From Aquibacillus halophilus (GTDB taxonomy: Bacteria > Bacillota > Bacilli > Bacillales > Amphibacillaceae): a stretch of 64,000 nucleotides of DNA. The notes under the pieces are model-generated. The model had not been told where the DNA came from and made no database searches. It saw only the letters and a program-made list of their open reading frames with translations. This document shows positions 45,796 to 55,988 of the stretch, in pieces. The DNA lies in assembly GCF_009649745.1 (NCBI RefSeq), contig NZ_WJNG01000007.1:248001-312000 (forward strand), in the 5' to 3' direction. A program made the position numbers and the translations under genes. Positions within the stretch are counted from its first letter, which is position 1. Each line of letters opens with the position of its first letter.

Positions 45796-46752
45796 ATGCC
45801 TGAAGATTTAAAAACAATTGACTTACAATTAGAAAATACTAATGAAGCATTAAGCTTATTCGGTACAGAAGATAGACATTTAAAACAAATTGAAGAACAA
45901 TTAAAAGTTTCGATAGTTACTAGAGGTGAACAAGTGAGCGCTTCTGGAACTACTGAAGATATCCAACTTATTCAAGAGATCCTCTTAGCTCTATTAGGTA
46001 TTATACGTAAAGGATTAACAATATCTGAAAGAGATGTTGTTTATGCTGTTGAACTGGCTAAGAAAGGGAAAATAAAACAGTTTGAAACCCTATTTGAGGA
46101 TGAAATAACTAAAAATGCAAAAGGAAAATCAATTCGTGTAAAGACTCTTGGTCAGAGGAATTATGTTTCAGCTATAAAATCGGACGATTTGGTTTTTGGA
46201 ATTGGACCAGCTGGAACTGGAAAAACTTATTTGGCTGTTGTTATGGCGGTAAATGCTTTAAAAAAAGGATCAGTAAAAAGAATAATTTTAACTAGGCCAG
46301 CTGTAGAAGCAGGGGAGAGTTTAGGTTTTTTACCTGGTGACCTTAAAGAGAAAGTTGATCCATATTTACGTCCATTATACGATGCTCTCCATGATGTTTT
46401 AGGTAACGAACATACCCTAAGATTAATTGAAAGAGGTACAATTGAAATTGCACCACTTGCTTATATGAGAGGCCGAACTTTAGATGATGCATTTGTTATT
46501 TTGGATGAAGCTCAAAATACAACTCCAGCCCAAATGAAAATGTTTTTAACCCGTCTGGGTTTTGGTTCTAAAATGGTTATAACTGGCGATATAACACAAG
46601 TAGATCTACCCAAAGGCATGAATTCAGGACTAAAGGTAGTTGAGACAAGACTGTCTGAGATTAAAGGAATTTCATTCATCTATTTAAAACAATCGGATGT
46701 TGTACGCCATCCGCTTGTTGGAAAGATTATTGAAGCTTATGAAAAGGAATAG
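45796..46752 (+). CDS. phoH: PhoH-like P-loop ATPase
   Basis: PhoH proteins are cytoplasmic ATPases linked to RNA metabolism. The 318 residues contain an N-terminal KH-like region, Walker A GPAGTGKT, RPAVEAGESLGFLPGDLKEKVDPYLRPLYD and Walker B FVILDEAQNT, then TRLGFGSKMVITGD. The start ATG 45796 is seven bases after AAGGAG; an upstream TTG (45790) is in frame but overlaps the yqfD stop. A short terminator-like hairpin follows. Confidence 0.96.
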   Translation: MPEDLKTIDLQLENTNEALSLFGTEDRHLKQIEEQLKVSIVTRGEQVSASGTTEDIQLIQEILLALLGIIRKGLTISERDVVYAVELAKKGKIKQFETLFEDEITKNAKGKSIRVKTLGQRNYVSAIKSDDLVFGIGPAGTGKTYLAVVMAVNALKKGSVKRIILTRPAVEAGESLGFLPGDLKEKVDPYLRPLYDALHDVLGNEHTLRLIERGTIEIAPLAYMRGRTLDDAFVILDEAQNTTPAQMKMFLTRLGFGSKMVITGDITQVDLPKGMNSGLKVVETRLSEIKGISFIYLKQSDVVRHPLVGKIIEAYEKE

Positions 46753-46767
46753 CAGACAATATTAATT

Positions 46768-46792
46768 TAAGACCCAGTACGGGTCTTATTTC
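46768..46792 (+). terminator. Short terminator or attenuator after phoH
   Basis: TAAGACCC (46768-46775) pairs with GGGTCTTA (46781-46788), then TTTCTC. The stem is only 8 bp, so read-through to pgpH is likely. Confidence 0.6.
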
Positions 46793-46828
46793 TCTATTCA
46801 TTGCTCTTTAGAAAAAGGGGAGAGGCAA

Positions 46829-48982
46829 ATGAAATCTACTTGGAACCAAGTTATACAGTACATTAAAGAAAAGAAGAAATTAATTAGGATTATACTTCCT
46901 GTTATGCTCTTAGGATTTGTGTTTTTTCTTGTGACTCTAACTAACGTATATACCCAGACATATGATATTGAACGCTTTAGTAATGCCAAGGAGACGATCC
47001 GTTCACCTATAACAATCGAAAACATTAAGGAAACGGAAAGGCAAACTAGAGAGGCAGTTCAATCCGTAGAAGATAGATATAATGTTTCTAATGAGATAAC
47101 ACAGGAACGGGTTGACTATATTGAAGAGTTGTTTGATGCTATAGAAAAGCAACTGGAAGAAAAACAAGTAATTGAAGAAGCGGATGAGGTTGAAGAAATA
47201 GAACCGCAACCTCTAACTAATCAGGAAATTGTTCAGCGTCTTCAACAAGTACTAAGCCCGGAAATAACTGAAGTAATCAGCCAGGAAGACTTATTAAAGT
47301 TGGTTGAGGCCACTACTTATGAGAGGTCATTAGCTAAGGAATTATTAACAACATCACTTTATGATGTGTTAAATGAAGGGGTAAGGACTGAAAACGTACA
47401 GTTTGCGATAAATAACGTTAATCAAAAGCTACGCTATTCTAGCTTGGATGAGGACATTAAAAATGCTTTATTCGCATTAACTAACTTTGCGGTTGTTTCA
47501 AACAGTTTTTATGCTGTTGATAAAACGATGGAAGCACAGAAACAAGCAATTAGTAATGTGGAACCAGTCATGGTTAGAGCAGGGGAAATCATTGTAAGAG
47601 AAGGCCAGACAATTACAAATGAAATTTTTGAAGAGTTAGCATTAGTGGGTTTGTTGAATAATGACCGAAATGTTTATCCTGTTATTGGTTTAGTTATCCT
47701 TATTTTATTACTATGTGGAATTATAATATATGAATTAAATACATATTCTAAAAAGTACACTCTGGATAATGGGAAAATTGCATCCATACTAATAATAAGT
47801 GTGCTGACTATCTCAATTATGAAGCTTGTAAGTTTATATACGACACCTGTAAACGGGTACTTTTTACTTGTACCGGCTGCGACAGGTGCTATGCTACTGA
47901 AAATACTTTTACAAGAGCGATTAGCTATAGTCTTATCTTTAATTTACGCTGTATTAGGAAGTGTCATTTTTAATTCTGAAATTCCAGGCGCTTTAAATAC
48001 AGAAGCATGTCTTTATCTCTTATTCTCTCAACTTGCTGGAATACTATTCTTAATCAATCTAAAAGATCGTACAGCTATCCTAAAAGCCGGTATGGGCGTA
48101 ACTGTTGTTAATATGCTAACTGTACTACTATTCTTATTACTATCCTTTGAGAAATATACCATTTCAGATGCATTATTACTAATTGGATTTAGTATTTTAG
48201 CAGCTTTTCTTTCCATCGTTTTGACAATTGGGACACTACCATTTTTTGAAACAGGACTCGGAATACTATCCGATACTAAATTACTAACATTATCTAATCC
48301 CAATCACCCATTACTAAGAAAGATATTAACCGAAGCACCTGGTACTTACCACCACAGTGTCATGGTAGCTAACTTAAGTGATTCATCGTGTGAGGCAATA
48401 GGTGCAAATGGTTTGCTTGCAAGGGTAGGTGCGTATTATCATGATCTTGGGAAGACAAACAGACCACATTATTTTATTGAGAATCAAATGGGAATACAAA
48501 ACCCTCATGATTTGATAGAACCAAAGCAAAGTGCAGAAATTATTATTAATCATCCTTATGATGGGGCAGAACTACTAAGGAAACATCGCCTGCCTAAAGA
48601 GATCATTGATATAGCTGAACAACATCATGGATCTACATTACTAAAATATTTCTATTTCAAAGCAAAAGATAAATACAAAAATGTAAAAGAAGAAGATTTC
48701 CGCTACCCTGGACCAAAGCCCCGTTCTAAAGAAGCGGCTATCATTTGTATTTGTGATTCAGTTGAAGCAGCTGTAAGGTCATTAAATGAACCAACTAAGG
48801 GGAAGATAGAAGAGATTGTTACTTCAATCATCAACGATCGCCTTATGGATGGACAATTAAATGACAGCTCATTAACTTTTAGAGAACTAGAAACAATCCA
48901 AAAGACTATTTGTGAATCACTAAATGGAATATTCCACTCTAGGATTCAATATCCTAAAGAAAATGTAAAGGAGGCAAATTAA
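46829..48982 (+). CDS. pgpH: 7TM-HD cyclic di-AMP phosphodiesterase PgpH
   Basis: PgpH hydrolyses the messenger c-di-AMP. A first membrane helix (about residues 17-37) leads to a large extracellular domain (about 38-270), then six or seven helices and the cytoplasmic HD domain, with metal ligands in YHHSVMVANL, AYYHDLGK, HHYDGAE-like INHPYDGAELL and CICDSVEAAVRS. 717 residues, family size. RBS AAGGGGAGAGG. Its stop overlaps the ybeY start by one base. Confidence 0.96.
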   Translation: MKSTWNQVIQYIKEKKKLIRIILPVMLLGFVFFLVTLTNVYTQTYDIERFSNAKETIRSPITIENIKETERQTREAVQSVEDRYNVSNEITQERVDYIEELFDAIEKQLEEKQVIEEADEVEEIEPQPLTNQEIVQRLQQVLSPEITEVISQEDLLKLVEATTYERSLAKELLTTSLYDVLNEGVRTENVQFAINNVNQKLRYSSLDEDIKNALFALTNFAVVSNSFYAVDKTMEAQKQAISNVEPVMVRAGEIIVREGQTITNEIFEELALVGLLNNDRNVYPVIGLVILILLLCGIIIYELNTYSKKYTLDNGKIASILIISVLTISIMKLVSLYTTPVNGYFLLVPAATGAMLLKILLQERLAIVLSLIYAVLGSVIFNSEIPGALNTEACLYLLFSQLAGILFLINLKDRTAILKAGMGVTVVNMLTVLLFLLLSFEKYTISDALLLIGFSILAAFLSIVLTIGTLPFFETGLGILSDTKLLTLSNPNHPLLRKILTEAPGTYHHSVMVANLSDSSCEAIGANGLLARVGAYYHDLGKTNRPHYFIENQMGIQNPHDLIEPKQSAEIIINHPYDGAELLRKHRLPKEIIDIAEQHHGSTLLKYFYFKAKDKYKNVKEEDFRYPGPKPRSKEAAIICICDSVEAAVRSLNEPTKGKIEEIVTSIINDRLMDGQLNDSSLTFRELETIQKTICESLNGIFHSRIQYPKENVKEAN

Positions 48983-49449
48983 TGCAAATCGATTTTCACG
49001 ACGAAACGAATTCCGTAAGCCCTGAACATATCGATATGATTCATCGTTTAATTAATTTTGCAGGAAATCAGGAAAATGTTCCAGATCAAGCAGAAATTTC
49101 CATTAACTTTGTTGATAATAATGAAATTCAGATTATTAACCGTAACTATCGTCAAATAGATAAACCAACAGATGTAATATCGTTTGCCCTTTTAGAGCGA
49201 GAAGAAGGAGAAATCCAAATAATTGGAGAAGGTCTTCCGGTTGTTTTAGGTGATATAGTAATCTCTGTAGATAAAGCTAAAGAGCAGGCTGAGGAATATA
49301 ATCATTCTTTTCAAAGAGAATTAGGATTTCTAGCGCTGCATGGGTTACTACATTTATTAGGTTATGATCACATGAAGGAAGAGGATGAAAAAAAAATGTT
49401 TAGCAAACAAGAGGAAATTTTAAATGCCTTCGGACTTCCAAGACAATAA
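48982..49449 (+). CDS. ybeY: Endoribonuclease YbeY (rRNA maturation)
   Basis: YbeY is a single-strand endoribonuclease for 16S rRNA 3'-end maturation and 70S quality control. The zinc site HGLLHLLGYDH (HxxxHxxxxxH) lies at about residues 118-128, and NRNYRQIDKPTDVISFAL is the family signature. ATG 48982 overlaps the pgpH stop (TAATG); the RBS AGGAGG is inside pgpH. dgkA overlaps its last 26 bases. Confidence 0.97.
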   Translation: MQIDFHDETNSVSPEHIDMIHRLINFAGNQENVPDQAEISINFVDNNEIQIINRNYRQIDKPTDVISFALLEREEGEIQIIGEGLPVVLGDIVISVDKAKEQAEEYNHSFQRELGFLALHGLLHLLGYDHMKEEDEKKMFSKQEEILNAFGLPRQ

Positions 49450-49804
49450 AAAACGTCAAATCGGCATAAGTTTCGCCCTAAAGGGAATCAAAGAGGTTAT
49501 TAGAACTGAAATAAATTTTAAAGTTCATCTCTTAATAGCGTTAGTAGTGATTATATTAGGTTTATTTTTCCAGTTAACTTCTATTGAGTGGATACTTATT
49601 TTATTGACTATTGGTTTTGTTTTAACTTTTGAAATGTTAAATACTGCAATTGAAAGAGTGTTGAACTATTTAGCACCTGAAATACACCCAGTAGTAGGTA
49701 CGATTAAAGATATATCAGCAGGTGCAGTATTCGTTGCAGCACTTACGTCAATAATTAATGGGTTAATCATCTTTTTACCTAAAATTATCAGTTTGTTTCA
49801 GTAA
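49424..49804 (+). CDS. dgkA: Undecaprenol/diacylglycerol kinase DgkA
   Basis: This small integral kinase (126 residues, three helices) phosphorylates undecaprenol in Gram-positive bacteria, feeding the lipid carrier pool. The signature EMLNTAIERVLNYL with the catalytic Glu and the IKDISAGAVFVAA helix are present. It starts inside ybeY with GAGGAAA upstream. In B. subtilis cdd follows; here there is a terminator and then era. Confidence 0.94.
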   Translation: MPSDFQDNKKRQIGISFALKGIKEVIRTEINFKVHLLIALVVIILGLFFQLTSIEWILILLTIGFVLTFEMLNTAIERVLNYLAPEIHPVVGTIKDISAGAVFVAALTSIINGLIIFLPKIISLFQ

Positions 49805-50111
49805 TAATGCATAATTCAGTTTATAAAGAGAAAAACTTTTGATATTTGAAAGAATATAAATTTATATAAAAAGTTAAACTAAAAATTCCTTAGGCCTATT
49901 GGTATAAGGAATTTTTTTAAAAATAAATATCAACATTGTCTAAGGTCTATGATTAATAATTTAAAACATACTTAATTTTCGCCATCTAACAGGAAAGTAC
50001 TCATCAACTTTTTTAGAGAGGTTTTGTCGAAAATATGAAAGAGAACCGTTTTTATAGTAAAATGGTGTTAATCGTAATAGATAACTCGACAATACAATGG
50101 AGGAAATCAAC
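49805..50111. other. Gap between dgkA and era
   Basis: No gene is seen. A terminator-like hairpin (AAAAATTCCTTA 49881-49892 with TAAGGAATTTTT 49905-49916, then Ts) ends the upstream operon. The B. subtilis cdd gene is missing from this place. Confidence 0.7.
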
Positions 50112-51017
50112 ATGGATCAAACATATAAATCAGGATTTATATCAATAATAGGTCGCCCAAATGTAGGGAAATCAACATTCATGAACAAAGTTATAGGGCA
50201 AAAGATTGCAATTATGAGTGATAAGCCTCAGACAACAAGAAACAAAATTCAAGGTGTTTTGACAGAAGATGATGCACAATTTATTTTTATAGATACACCA
50301 GGTATCCATAAACCTAAACATAAATTAGGTGATTTTATGGTTAAAATTGCCCAAAATACGCTCAATGAAGTAGACGTAATCATGTTTATGATAGACGCAG
50401 TTGAAGGCTACGGTAGAGGAGATCAATTCATTATTGATCGATTAGAAAACGTTCAAAATCCAGTGTATCTAATTATAAATAAAATTGATCAAGTCCATCC
50501 GGATGAATTGTTACCACTTATAGATAAATACAAGGACAAGTATAACTTTAAAGAAATAATTCCTATCTCAGCTTTAGATGGAAATAATGTCGATCATTTA
50601 TTAAAGGTGTTAAAGAATGAAATGCCAGAAGGGCCACAATATTATCCAGAAGATCAGGTAACAGATCATCCTGAACGGTTCATTATAAGTGAATTAATAA
50701 GAGAAAAAGCGTTACAGCTTACAAGAGAGGAAATTCCACATTCTATTGCTGTAGTAATTGAAAATATAGAGCGTAGAGAGAAATCCGGAAAAGTTTTTAT
50801 ACAAGCAACTGTTATAACAGAGCGGAAATCGCAAAAAGGTATTATCATTGGAAAACAGGGGTCGATGTTAAAAGAAATTGGTCAATTGGCTAGAAAAGAT
50901 ATTGAAGCTTTGCTAGGTACTAAAATATATCTTGAATTATGGGTCAAAGTTCAAAAGGATTGGCGTAATCGTCAGCACCAGTTAAGTGAATATGGTTTTT
51001 CAAGTGAAGAGTACTAA
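50112..51017 (+). CDS. era: GTPase Era
   Basis: Era is an essential GTPase that chaperones 16S rRNA 3'-end maturation. Motifs in order: G1 [10 protein letters not shown]2 in [10 protein letters not shown]3 DTPGI, G4 NKID, and a C-terminal KH domain with [15 protein letters not shown] and [15 protein letters not shown] 50112 lies eight bases after GGAGG (301 residues); the longer frame from 50097 starts in that RBS region. It leads the era-yqzL-recO unit. Confidence 0.98.
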   Translation: MDQTYKSGFISIIGRPNVGKSTFMNKVIGQKIAIMSDKPQTTRNKIQGVLTEDDAQFIFIDTPGIHKPKHKLGDFMVKIAQNTLNEVDVIMFMIDAVEGYGRGDQFIIDRLENVQNPVYLIINKIDQVHPDELLPLIDKYKDKYNFKEIIPISALDGNNVDHLLKVLKNEMPEGPQYYPEDQVTDHPERFIISELIREKALQLTREEIPHSIAVVIENIERREKSGKVFIQATVITERKSQKGIIIGKQGSMLKEIGQLARKDIEALLGTKIYLELWVKVQKDWRNRQHQLSEYGFSSEEY

Positions 51018-51114
51018 CATACATGGTAAATATTTTAACTCATGGTTTGATTAGTACTGGTAATTCTATAACTAGTATCAAAAGCTAAATTGAACTAGAA
51101 AGGTGGGGTTTCTT

Positions 51115-51258
51115 GTGATCGACTTTTCATGGCAAATATTCAGTCAGACAGGAAACATTGAAACCTATTTACTAATGAAAGAGCTTGAGACTATTTATGA
51201 GAGTGATTCTTCAAACAGGACTGATGAGGATACTACAGAATTAGATAGACATATGTGA
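51115..51258 (+). CDS. yqzL: YqzL-like small protein
   Basis: This 47-residue protein begins MIDFSWQIFSQTGNIETYLLMKELE and ends in an acidic Ser/Asp/Glu/Thr tail. The DFxWxxFxxTGNIxTYLLxKELE pattern and the place between era and recO mark YqzL. The start is GTG 51115 with AGGTGGGG upstream. Function unknown; conservation of the operon position suggests a role with era or recO. Confidence 0.9.
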   Translation: MIDFSWQIFSQTGNIETYLLMKELETIYESDSSNRTDEDTTELDRHM

Positions 51259-51289
51259 AATAGTGGGGCAAAGGGAATGGGTGAAAACT

Positions 51290-52033
51290 TTGTTTGAAAA
51301 AGTAGAGGGCATTATTTTACGGACACAGGACTACGGGGAAACACATAAAATTGTTACATTACTAACAAAAGAAAAAGGTAAAATTGGGGCTATTGCTAGA
51401 GGGGCAAAAAAACCAAAAAGTAGAATGGCTGCGGTTGCGCAGCCATTTATACATGGAGAGTTTTTAGTCAGGATGGGCTCTAACCTAAGTACACTTCAAC
51501 AGGGCGAAATAGTGTTTTCTTATAGACCAATAAGAGAAGATATTGTTAAAACAGCATATGCTTCTTATATAGCTGAATTAACCGATAAACTCATGGATCA
51601 AAAAATACCAGATCCATATTTATTCCAACAATTAACTCATACTTTACATGCAATAGCTGAGGATAAGGATCCTGAAATACTAACAATAATATATGAGCTG
51701 AAGATGTATAAGAAGGCTGGATTTGCTCCAGTGGTAAATCATTGCGTTCACTGTGGAGGCAAGAATGGAAGATTCTCATTCTCTGTTACAGATGGAGGGA
51801 TTTTGTGTCAAAGGTGTGATCGACTTGACAGTAATTCTTTCCCGCTTTCCGACAATTTAGTTAAACTTTTAGATATGTTTTCAAGGGTTGATGTAGCTAG
51901 AATTGGTGATATATCAGTTAAAATCGAAAATAAGAAGCTATTACAACAGATAATGGAGCAGTACTATGATCAATACGGTGGTTATTTTTTAAAGTCAAAG
52001 AAGTTTCTGAAACAGTTAGATTCATTAAGTTAA
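51290..52033 (+). CDS. recO: DNA repair protein RecO
   Basis: RecO anneals complementary strands and helps load RecA at gaps. The N-terminal OB fold (VEGIILRTQDYGETHKIVTLLT, IARGAKKPKSRMAA) is followed by the helical domain with a zinc site (CVHCGG and CQRCD). The frame opens at GTG 51263; TTG 51290, five bases after GGGTGA, aligns with the family start (247 residues), and GTG 51281 is another option. It is the last gene before the glyQS T-box. Confidence 0.95.
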   Translation: MFEKVEGIILRTQDYGETHKIVTLLTKEKGKIGAIARGAKKPKSRMAAVAQPFIHGEFLVRMGSNLSTLQQGEIVFSYRPIREDIVKTAYASYIAELTDKLMDQKIPDPYLFQQLTHTLHAIAEDKDPEILTIIYELKMYKKAGFAPVVNHCVHCGGKNGRFSFSVTDGGILCQRCDRLDSNSFPLSDNLVKLLDMFSRVDVARIGDISVKIENKKLLQQIMEQYYDQYGGYFLKSKKFLKQLDSLS

Positions 52034-52043
52034 AAGCTTGAAG

Positions 52044-52072
52044 TTGACAAATCATAGAAACTTAAGTATTAT
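52044..52072 (+). promoter_or_regulatory. Sigma-A promoter of the glyQS leader
   Basis: Consensus TTGACA (52044-52049), 17 bases, TATTAT (52067-52072), just upstream of the T-box leader. Confidence 0.85.
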
Positions 52073-52079
52073 TTAAAAC

Positions 52080-52296
52080 AAATTTGACAGGTTTGCGGTG
52101 ACAGAGAATAGTAATTAATGTTTTCTTTATTAGAGAGTCCAGGAAGGTGAAATCTGGATACAGAAAACTTAACGAAGGCACTCTTGAGCAAAAAAAGAAA
52201 GTGGCTATTTATTCGCTAAATAGCAAGTAGGGTGGAACCGCGGAAATCCCGTCCCTATGTTTCCCGAGAGGATGCATAGGGACGGGATTTTTAGTG
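52080..52296 (+). ncRNA. Glycine T-box riboswitch of glyQS
   Basis: The leader contains the T-box core AGGGTGGAACCGCGG (52229-52243), which pairs with the acceptor end of uncharged tRNA, and a terminator of 16 bp (52244-52259 with 52275-52290) followed by Ts; the T-box core lies directly before it, so antitermination competes with it. Stem I runs from about 52093 with a distal CCAGGAAGGTG-type loop, and GGC (52177-52179) in the specifier region would pair with tRNA-Gly(GCC). Genes glyQ and glyS follow, which agrees with a glycine sensor. Confidence 0.95.
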
Positions 52297-52350
52297 TTCA
52301 AAAAATGAAATAAGATTGACCAAATTTAATTAATATAACGGAGGTTCAAA

Positions 52351-53247
52351 ATGAATATTCAAGAAATGATATTAACCTTGCAAAAGCATTGGTCCGACCA
52401 AAACTGTATATTGATGCAAGCGTATGATGTTGAAAAAGGTGCAGGTACAATGTCGCCAATGACCCTGTTAAGAAGTCTGGGACCCGAACCTTGGAATGTT
52501 GCATATGTAGAACCTTCTAGAAGACCAGCTGATGGTAGGTATGGGCAGAACCCTAACCGTCTTTACCAACACCACCAATTCCAAGTAATTATGAAACCTT
52601 CACCTGATAACATACAGGAACTATATTTAGAATCATTAGTAAAATTAGGAATTGATCCCTTAAAACATGATATTCGTTTTGTAGAAGATAATTGGGAAAA
52701 TCCTACATTAGGTGCTGCTGGATTAGGCTGGGAGGTTTGGTTAGATGGTATGGAAATTACCCAATTTACATATTTTCAACAAATTGGCGGTTTAGAGGCT
52801 AAGCCTGTTGCAGTTGAATTGACATATGGGATTGAGCGTCTGGCATCTTATATTCAGGACAAAGAAAATGTGTTTGATCTAGAGTGGACAAAAGGTGTTA
52901 CGGTAGGAGACATATTTTATCAACCAGAATATGAACATTCAAAATATACTTTTGAAGAATCCAATACCGATGTATTGTTTGAATTATTTTCTATATACGA
53001 AGAGGAAGCAAAACAAACGATGGAAAAAGGATTAGTATTTCCAGCTTACGATTATGTTTTGAAATGTTCACATACTTTCAACTTGTTAGATGCAAAGGGC
53101 GTTATTTCAGTAACAGAAAGAACGGGATATATTTCAAAAGTTCGAAATCTAGCCAGAGAAATAGCGAAACTGTATGTAGAAGAACGAGAGAGATTGGGAT
53201 ATCCACTATTGAAAGAGGAGGCGACGGAGAATGGCAGCAACAAGTGA
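52351..53247 (+). CDS. glyQ: Glycyl-tRNA synthetase alpha subunit
   Basis: GlyQ carries the class II catalytic core of the tetrameric (alpha2beta2) glycyl-tRNA synthetase. Visible parts are [55 protein letters not shown] (motif 2) and [10 protein letters not shown] (motif 3). 298 residues. RBS CGGAGG precedes ATG 52351. The end overlaps glyS by 17 bases. Expression is under the T-box. Confidence 0.98.
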   Translation: MNIQEMILTLQKHWSDQNCILMQAYDVEKGAGTMSPMTLLRSLGPEPWNVAYVEPSRRPADGRYGQNPNRLYQHHQFQVIMKPSPDNIQELYLESLVKLGIDPLKHDIRFVEDNWENPTLGAAGLGWEVWLDGMEITQFTYFQQIGGLEAKPVAVELTYGIERLASYIQDKENVFDLEWTKGVTVGDIFYQPEYEHSKYTFEESNTDVLFELFSIYEEEAKQTMEKGLVFPAYDYVLKCSHTFNLLDAKGVISVTERTGYISKVRNLAREIAKLYVEERERLGYPLLKEEATENGSNK

Positions 53248-55321
53248 TGTATTGTTTGAAATTGGTCTAGAAGAAATGCCTGCTCGATTTCTTAATGATG
53301 CACAGCAACAATTAGAAACAAAGACAAAAAAATGGCTAGAAGAGTTAAGACTTCCGTATAAGGAAATAAGCACCTTTGTAACACCCAGAAGGTTAGCAGT
53401 GGTCATTAAGGATGTCGCTACAAAACAACCTGATATTGAAGAAGAAGCCAAGGGACCTGCTCGAAAAATTGCATTAGATACTGAAGGTAATTGGTCAAAG
53501 GCTGCCATTGGTTTCTCTAAAGGTCAAGGGAAAGTGGTAGATGACATTTATTTTAGAGAAATTAAGGGAATAGAGTATGCTTATGTGAATAAATATATTG
53601 TCGGTCTGAGCACATTTCAGTTACTCCAAAATTTTAAAGAAGTAATTTTGAGTTTGACTTTTCCAAAAAATATGCGTTGGGGTGATTTAAACTTAAGATA
53701 CGCTAGACCTATCCGTTGGCTAGTTGGATTATATGGAACGGATATAATTCCATTTGAAATAGCAGGAGTTCACGCGGACAGAAAATCATTCGGACATCGG
53801 TTCTTGGGTAACTCAATCAAATTAGACAATCCATTAGAGTATCAAGAAAAATTGAAAAGTGAGTTTGTAATTGTTAGTCCTGAGGAGAGGAATAAACTTA
53901 TCCTAGAAGGAATAGAGTACTTAGAAAATAAAAAAAATTGGGACATTTCCGTTGACAAAGAATTATTAAATGAAGTTAAGCACTTAGTAGAATACCCAAC
54001 AGTATTCTTTGGATCATTTAGTGAGGAGTTTCTTACAGTGCCTGAAGAGGTACTTATCACTTCAATGAAAGAACACCAAAGATATTTTCCTGTTAAATCT
54101 AAAGATGGTAAGTTACTTCCTAAATTTGTTGCTGTTCGGAATGGAGACGATAATTTTATTGAAACTGTTGCAAGGGGAAATGAAAAAGTTCTTAAGGCTA
54201 GATTGTCAGATGCTCGCTTCTTCTTTGAAGAAGACCAAAAGCAATCGATTGAAAAAAATCTTGAAAAATTAGGTAGGATGGTATTTCAAGAAAAATTGGG
54301 TACAATAGCTGAAAAAGTAGATAGGGTTGTAAAATTAACAAGGAGCATTTGCAATTTATTAGATTTAGATGAAACTACAACTTACAACGCAGTCAGAGCG
54401 GCTGAGATAAGTAAGTTCGATTTGGTTACTAACATGGTAAATGAATTTACTGAGCTTCAGGGAATTATGGGTGAAAAGTATGCAACCATATTTGGGGAGA
54501 ATAAACAGGTAGCAACAGCAATTAATGAACACTATATGCCTCGACATGCCAAGGATCAACTTCCATCGTCTATTGAAGGTTCAGTTGTTAGTATTGCAGA
54601 TAAACTTGACACAATCATAGGTTGTTTGTCAGTTGGTATTATCCCAAGTGGATCTCAGGACCCATATGCACTTCGTAGACAAGCCTTAGGAATTCTACAA
54701 ATTGTAAATGGTAACAAGTGGAGTATTAATCTTGAATCATTGTTTAGAACAACGCAGAAGTTGTATTCCGAATTAAATATTGCAACAAGAGACGAGCAGG
54801 AAATAAAACAAAGTATAGATGAATTCTTTAATTTGAGAGCTTCTTTTATACTAAAAGAAGATGGTATTGACCAAGACATAACTGAGGCTGTTTTAACAAG
54901 TGGGATTGGTAATTTTGCTTATACCGTAGAAAAAGCAAAAGTATTAGCAATTAAAAAACAAGATGAATCATTTAAACAGGTGCAAGAAAGCTTGGTTCGC
55001 GTATTAAATATTGCTACTAAAGGTTCTGACACTGGTGTTAATAAGGATCTGTTTGAGAATGAACAGGAAAGAATATTATACGAAACCTATCATGATGTAA
55101 AATCAAGGTATAGAGAAGCGATGAACAATCTAAATGCTCTGGAGTCAATTGACATCCTGGGTGAGTTATCTCAAGCAATATATGATTTCTTTGAACACAC
55201 AATGGTCATGTCAGAAAACAAAGAATTAAAAAGTAATAGACTTTCCTTATTAAATCAAATTGCGCAGGATGTACTTGACTATAGTGACTTGACTAAAATA
55301 CTGTGGAAGCAACAGTCTTAG
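53231..55321 (+). CDS. glyS: Glycyl-tRNA synthetase beta subunit
   Basis: GlyS recognises tRNA and completes the enzyme. The 696-residue product begins [14 protein letters not shown] and contains [33 protein letters not shown], the HD-like [27 protein letters not shown] and a C-terminal DALR-type domain. ATG 53231 overlaps glyQ, with AGGAGG 11 bases upstream, so the subunits are coupled. No CcpN or YqfL gene follows, unlike B. subtilis. Confidence 0.98.
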   Translation: MAATSDVLFEIGLEEMPARFLNDAQQQLETKTKKWLEELRLPYKEISTFVTPRRLAVVIKDVATKQPDIEEEAKGPARKIALDTEGNWSKAAIGFSKGQGKVVDDIYFREIKGIEYAYVNKYIVGLSTFQLLQNFKEVILSLTFPKNMRWGDLNLRYARPIRWLVGLYGTDIIPFEIAGVHADRKSFGHRFLGNSIKLDNPLEYQEKLKSEFVIVSPEERNKLILEGIEYLENKKNWDISVDKELLNEVKHLVEYPTVFFGSFSEEFLTVPEEVLITSMKEHQRYFPVKSKDGKLLPKFVAVRNGDDNFIETVARGNEKVLKARLSDARFFFEEDQKQSIEKNLEKLGRMVFQEKLGTIAEKVDRVVKLTRSICNLLDLDETTTYNAVRAAEISKFDLVTNMVNEFTELQGIMGEKYATIFGENKQVATAINEHYMPRHAKDQLPSSIEGSVVSIADKLDTIIGCLSVGIIPSGSQDPYALRRQALGILQIVNGNKWSINLESLFRTTQKLYSELNIATRDEQEIKQSIDEFFNLRASFILKEDGIDQDITEAVLTSGIGNFAYTVEKAKVLAIKKQDESFKQVQESLVRVLNIATKGSDTGVNKDLFENEQERILYETYHDVKSRYREAMNNLNALESIDILGELSQAIYDFFEHTMVMSENKELKSNRLSLLNQIAQDVLDYSDLTKILWKQQS

Positions 55322-55988
55322 CTTTATTTATTCTGATGGATTCTATGGGGAAATCTGTTTAAGGTTCTTTAATAAAGAGGTCATCTATGATGAATTTAAT
55401 TAATAAATAATAAATTTAAAAATAGAATAGATTAGGGGGCTGTTAAGTGAGTAGAAGTAGCCCCCTAATATTATAATAAATGACATTTTTTTTCGAAGTG
55501 ACTATTTTTATAGTGTGTAATTGTATTAATAATGTAATTTTACATTGTTTCTGAAAGAAAAATGAAGAAAAATCATTAGCAATTTTCATTTTTTTGTATT
55601 ATAATTATTTTTTGTGTAAAAAATGATTTTAAGATAATTTCTAAAATTGCGAGGAAATTTTATTAGAGAAAAAGATTCTGAAAAATAAAACATCTAGAAA
55701 AAGGAAGGATTCTACTATTATTTGTAGAATAAGTGACTATGTCTAATACATAAAAAAACAAAAAGGAAAGTATGCACAGCCAGATTTTTATGTTTAGTCT
55801 TTTAAAATAATTAACACTAAAGTACATTTGAACAACTGTGAGGGTTTATAAACTGTCTTAAAGAGGTATTACTGTAAGAAGCAGAAAGCCTTTAAATGTA
55901 ACATCTATTTTTTATTTTTTTAAAAAATGTCGAATCTTGAAGGGTTTTCTTTGTGAACTATAGAATAAAGTAGAACATGGTGATATCT
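55322..55988. other. AT-rich gene-free region between glyS and dnaG
   Basis: This 667-base stretch has no plausible gene on either strand; frames are short and lack RBS. A stem-loop, TTAGGGGGCT (55432-55441) with AGCCCCCTAA (55459-55468), probably ends glyQS transcription. The rest is very AT-rich with A and T runs. In B. subtilis ccpN, yqfL and others occupy this interval. Confidence 0.7.
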
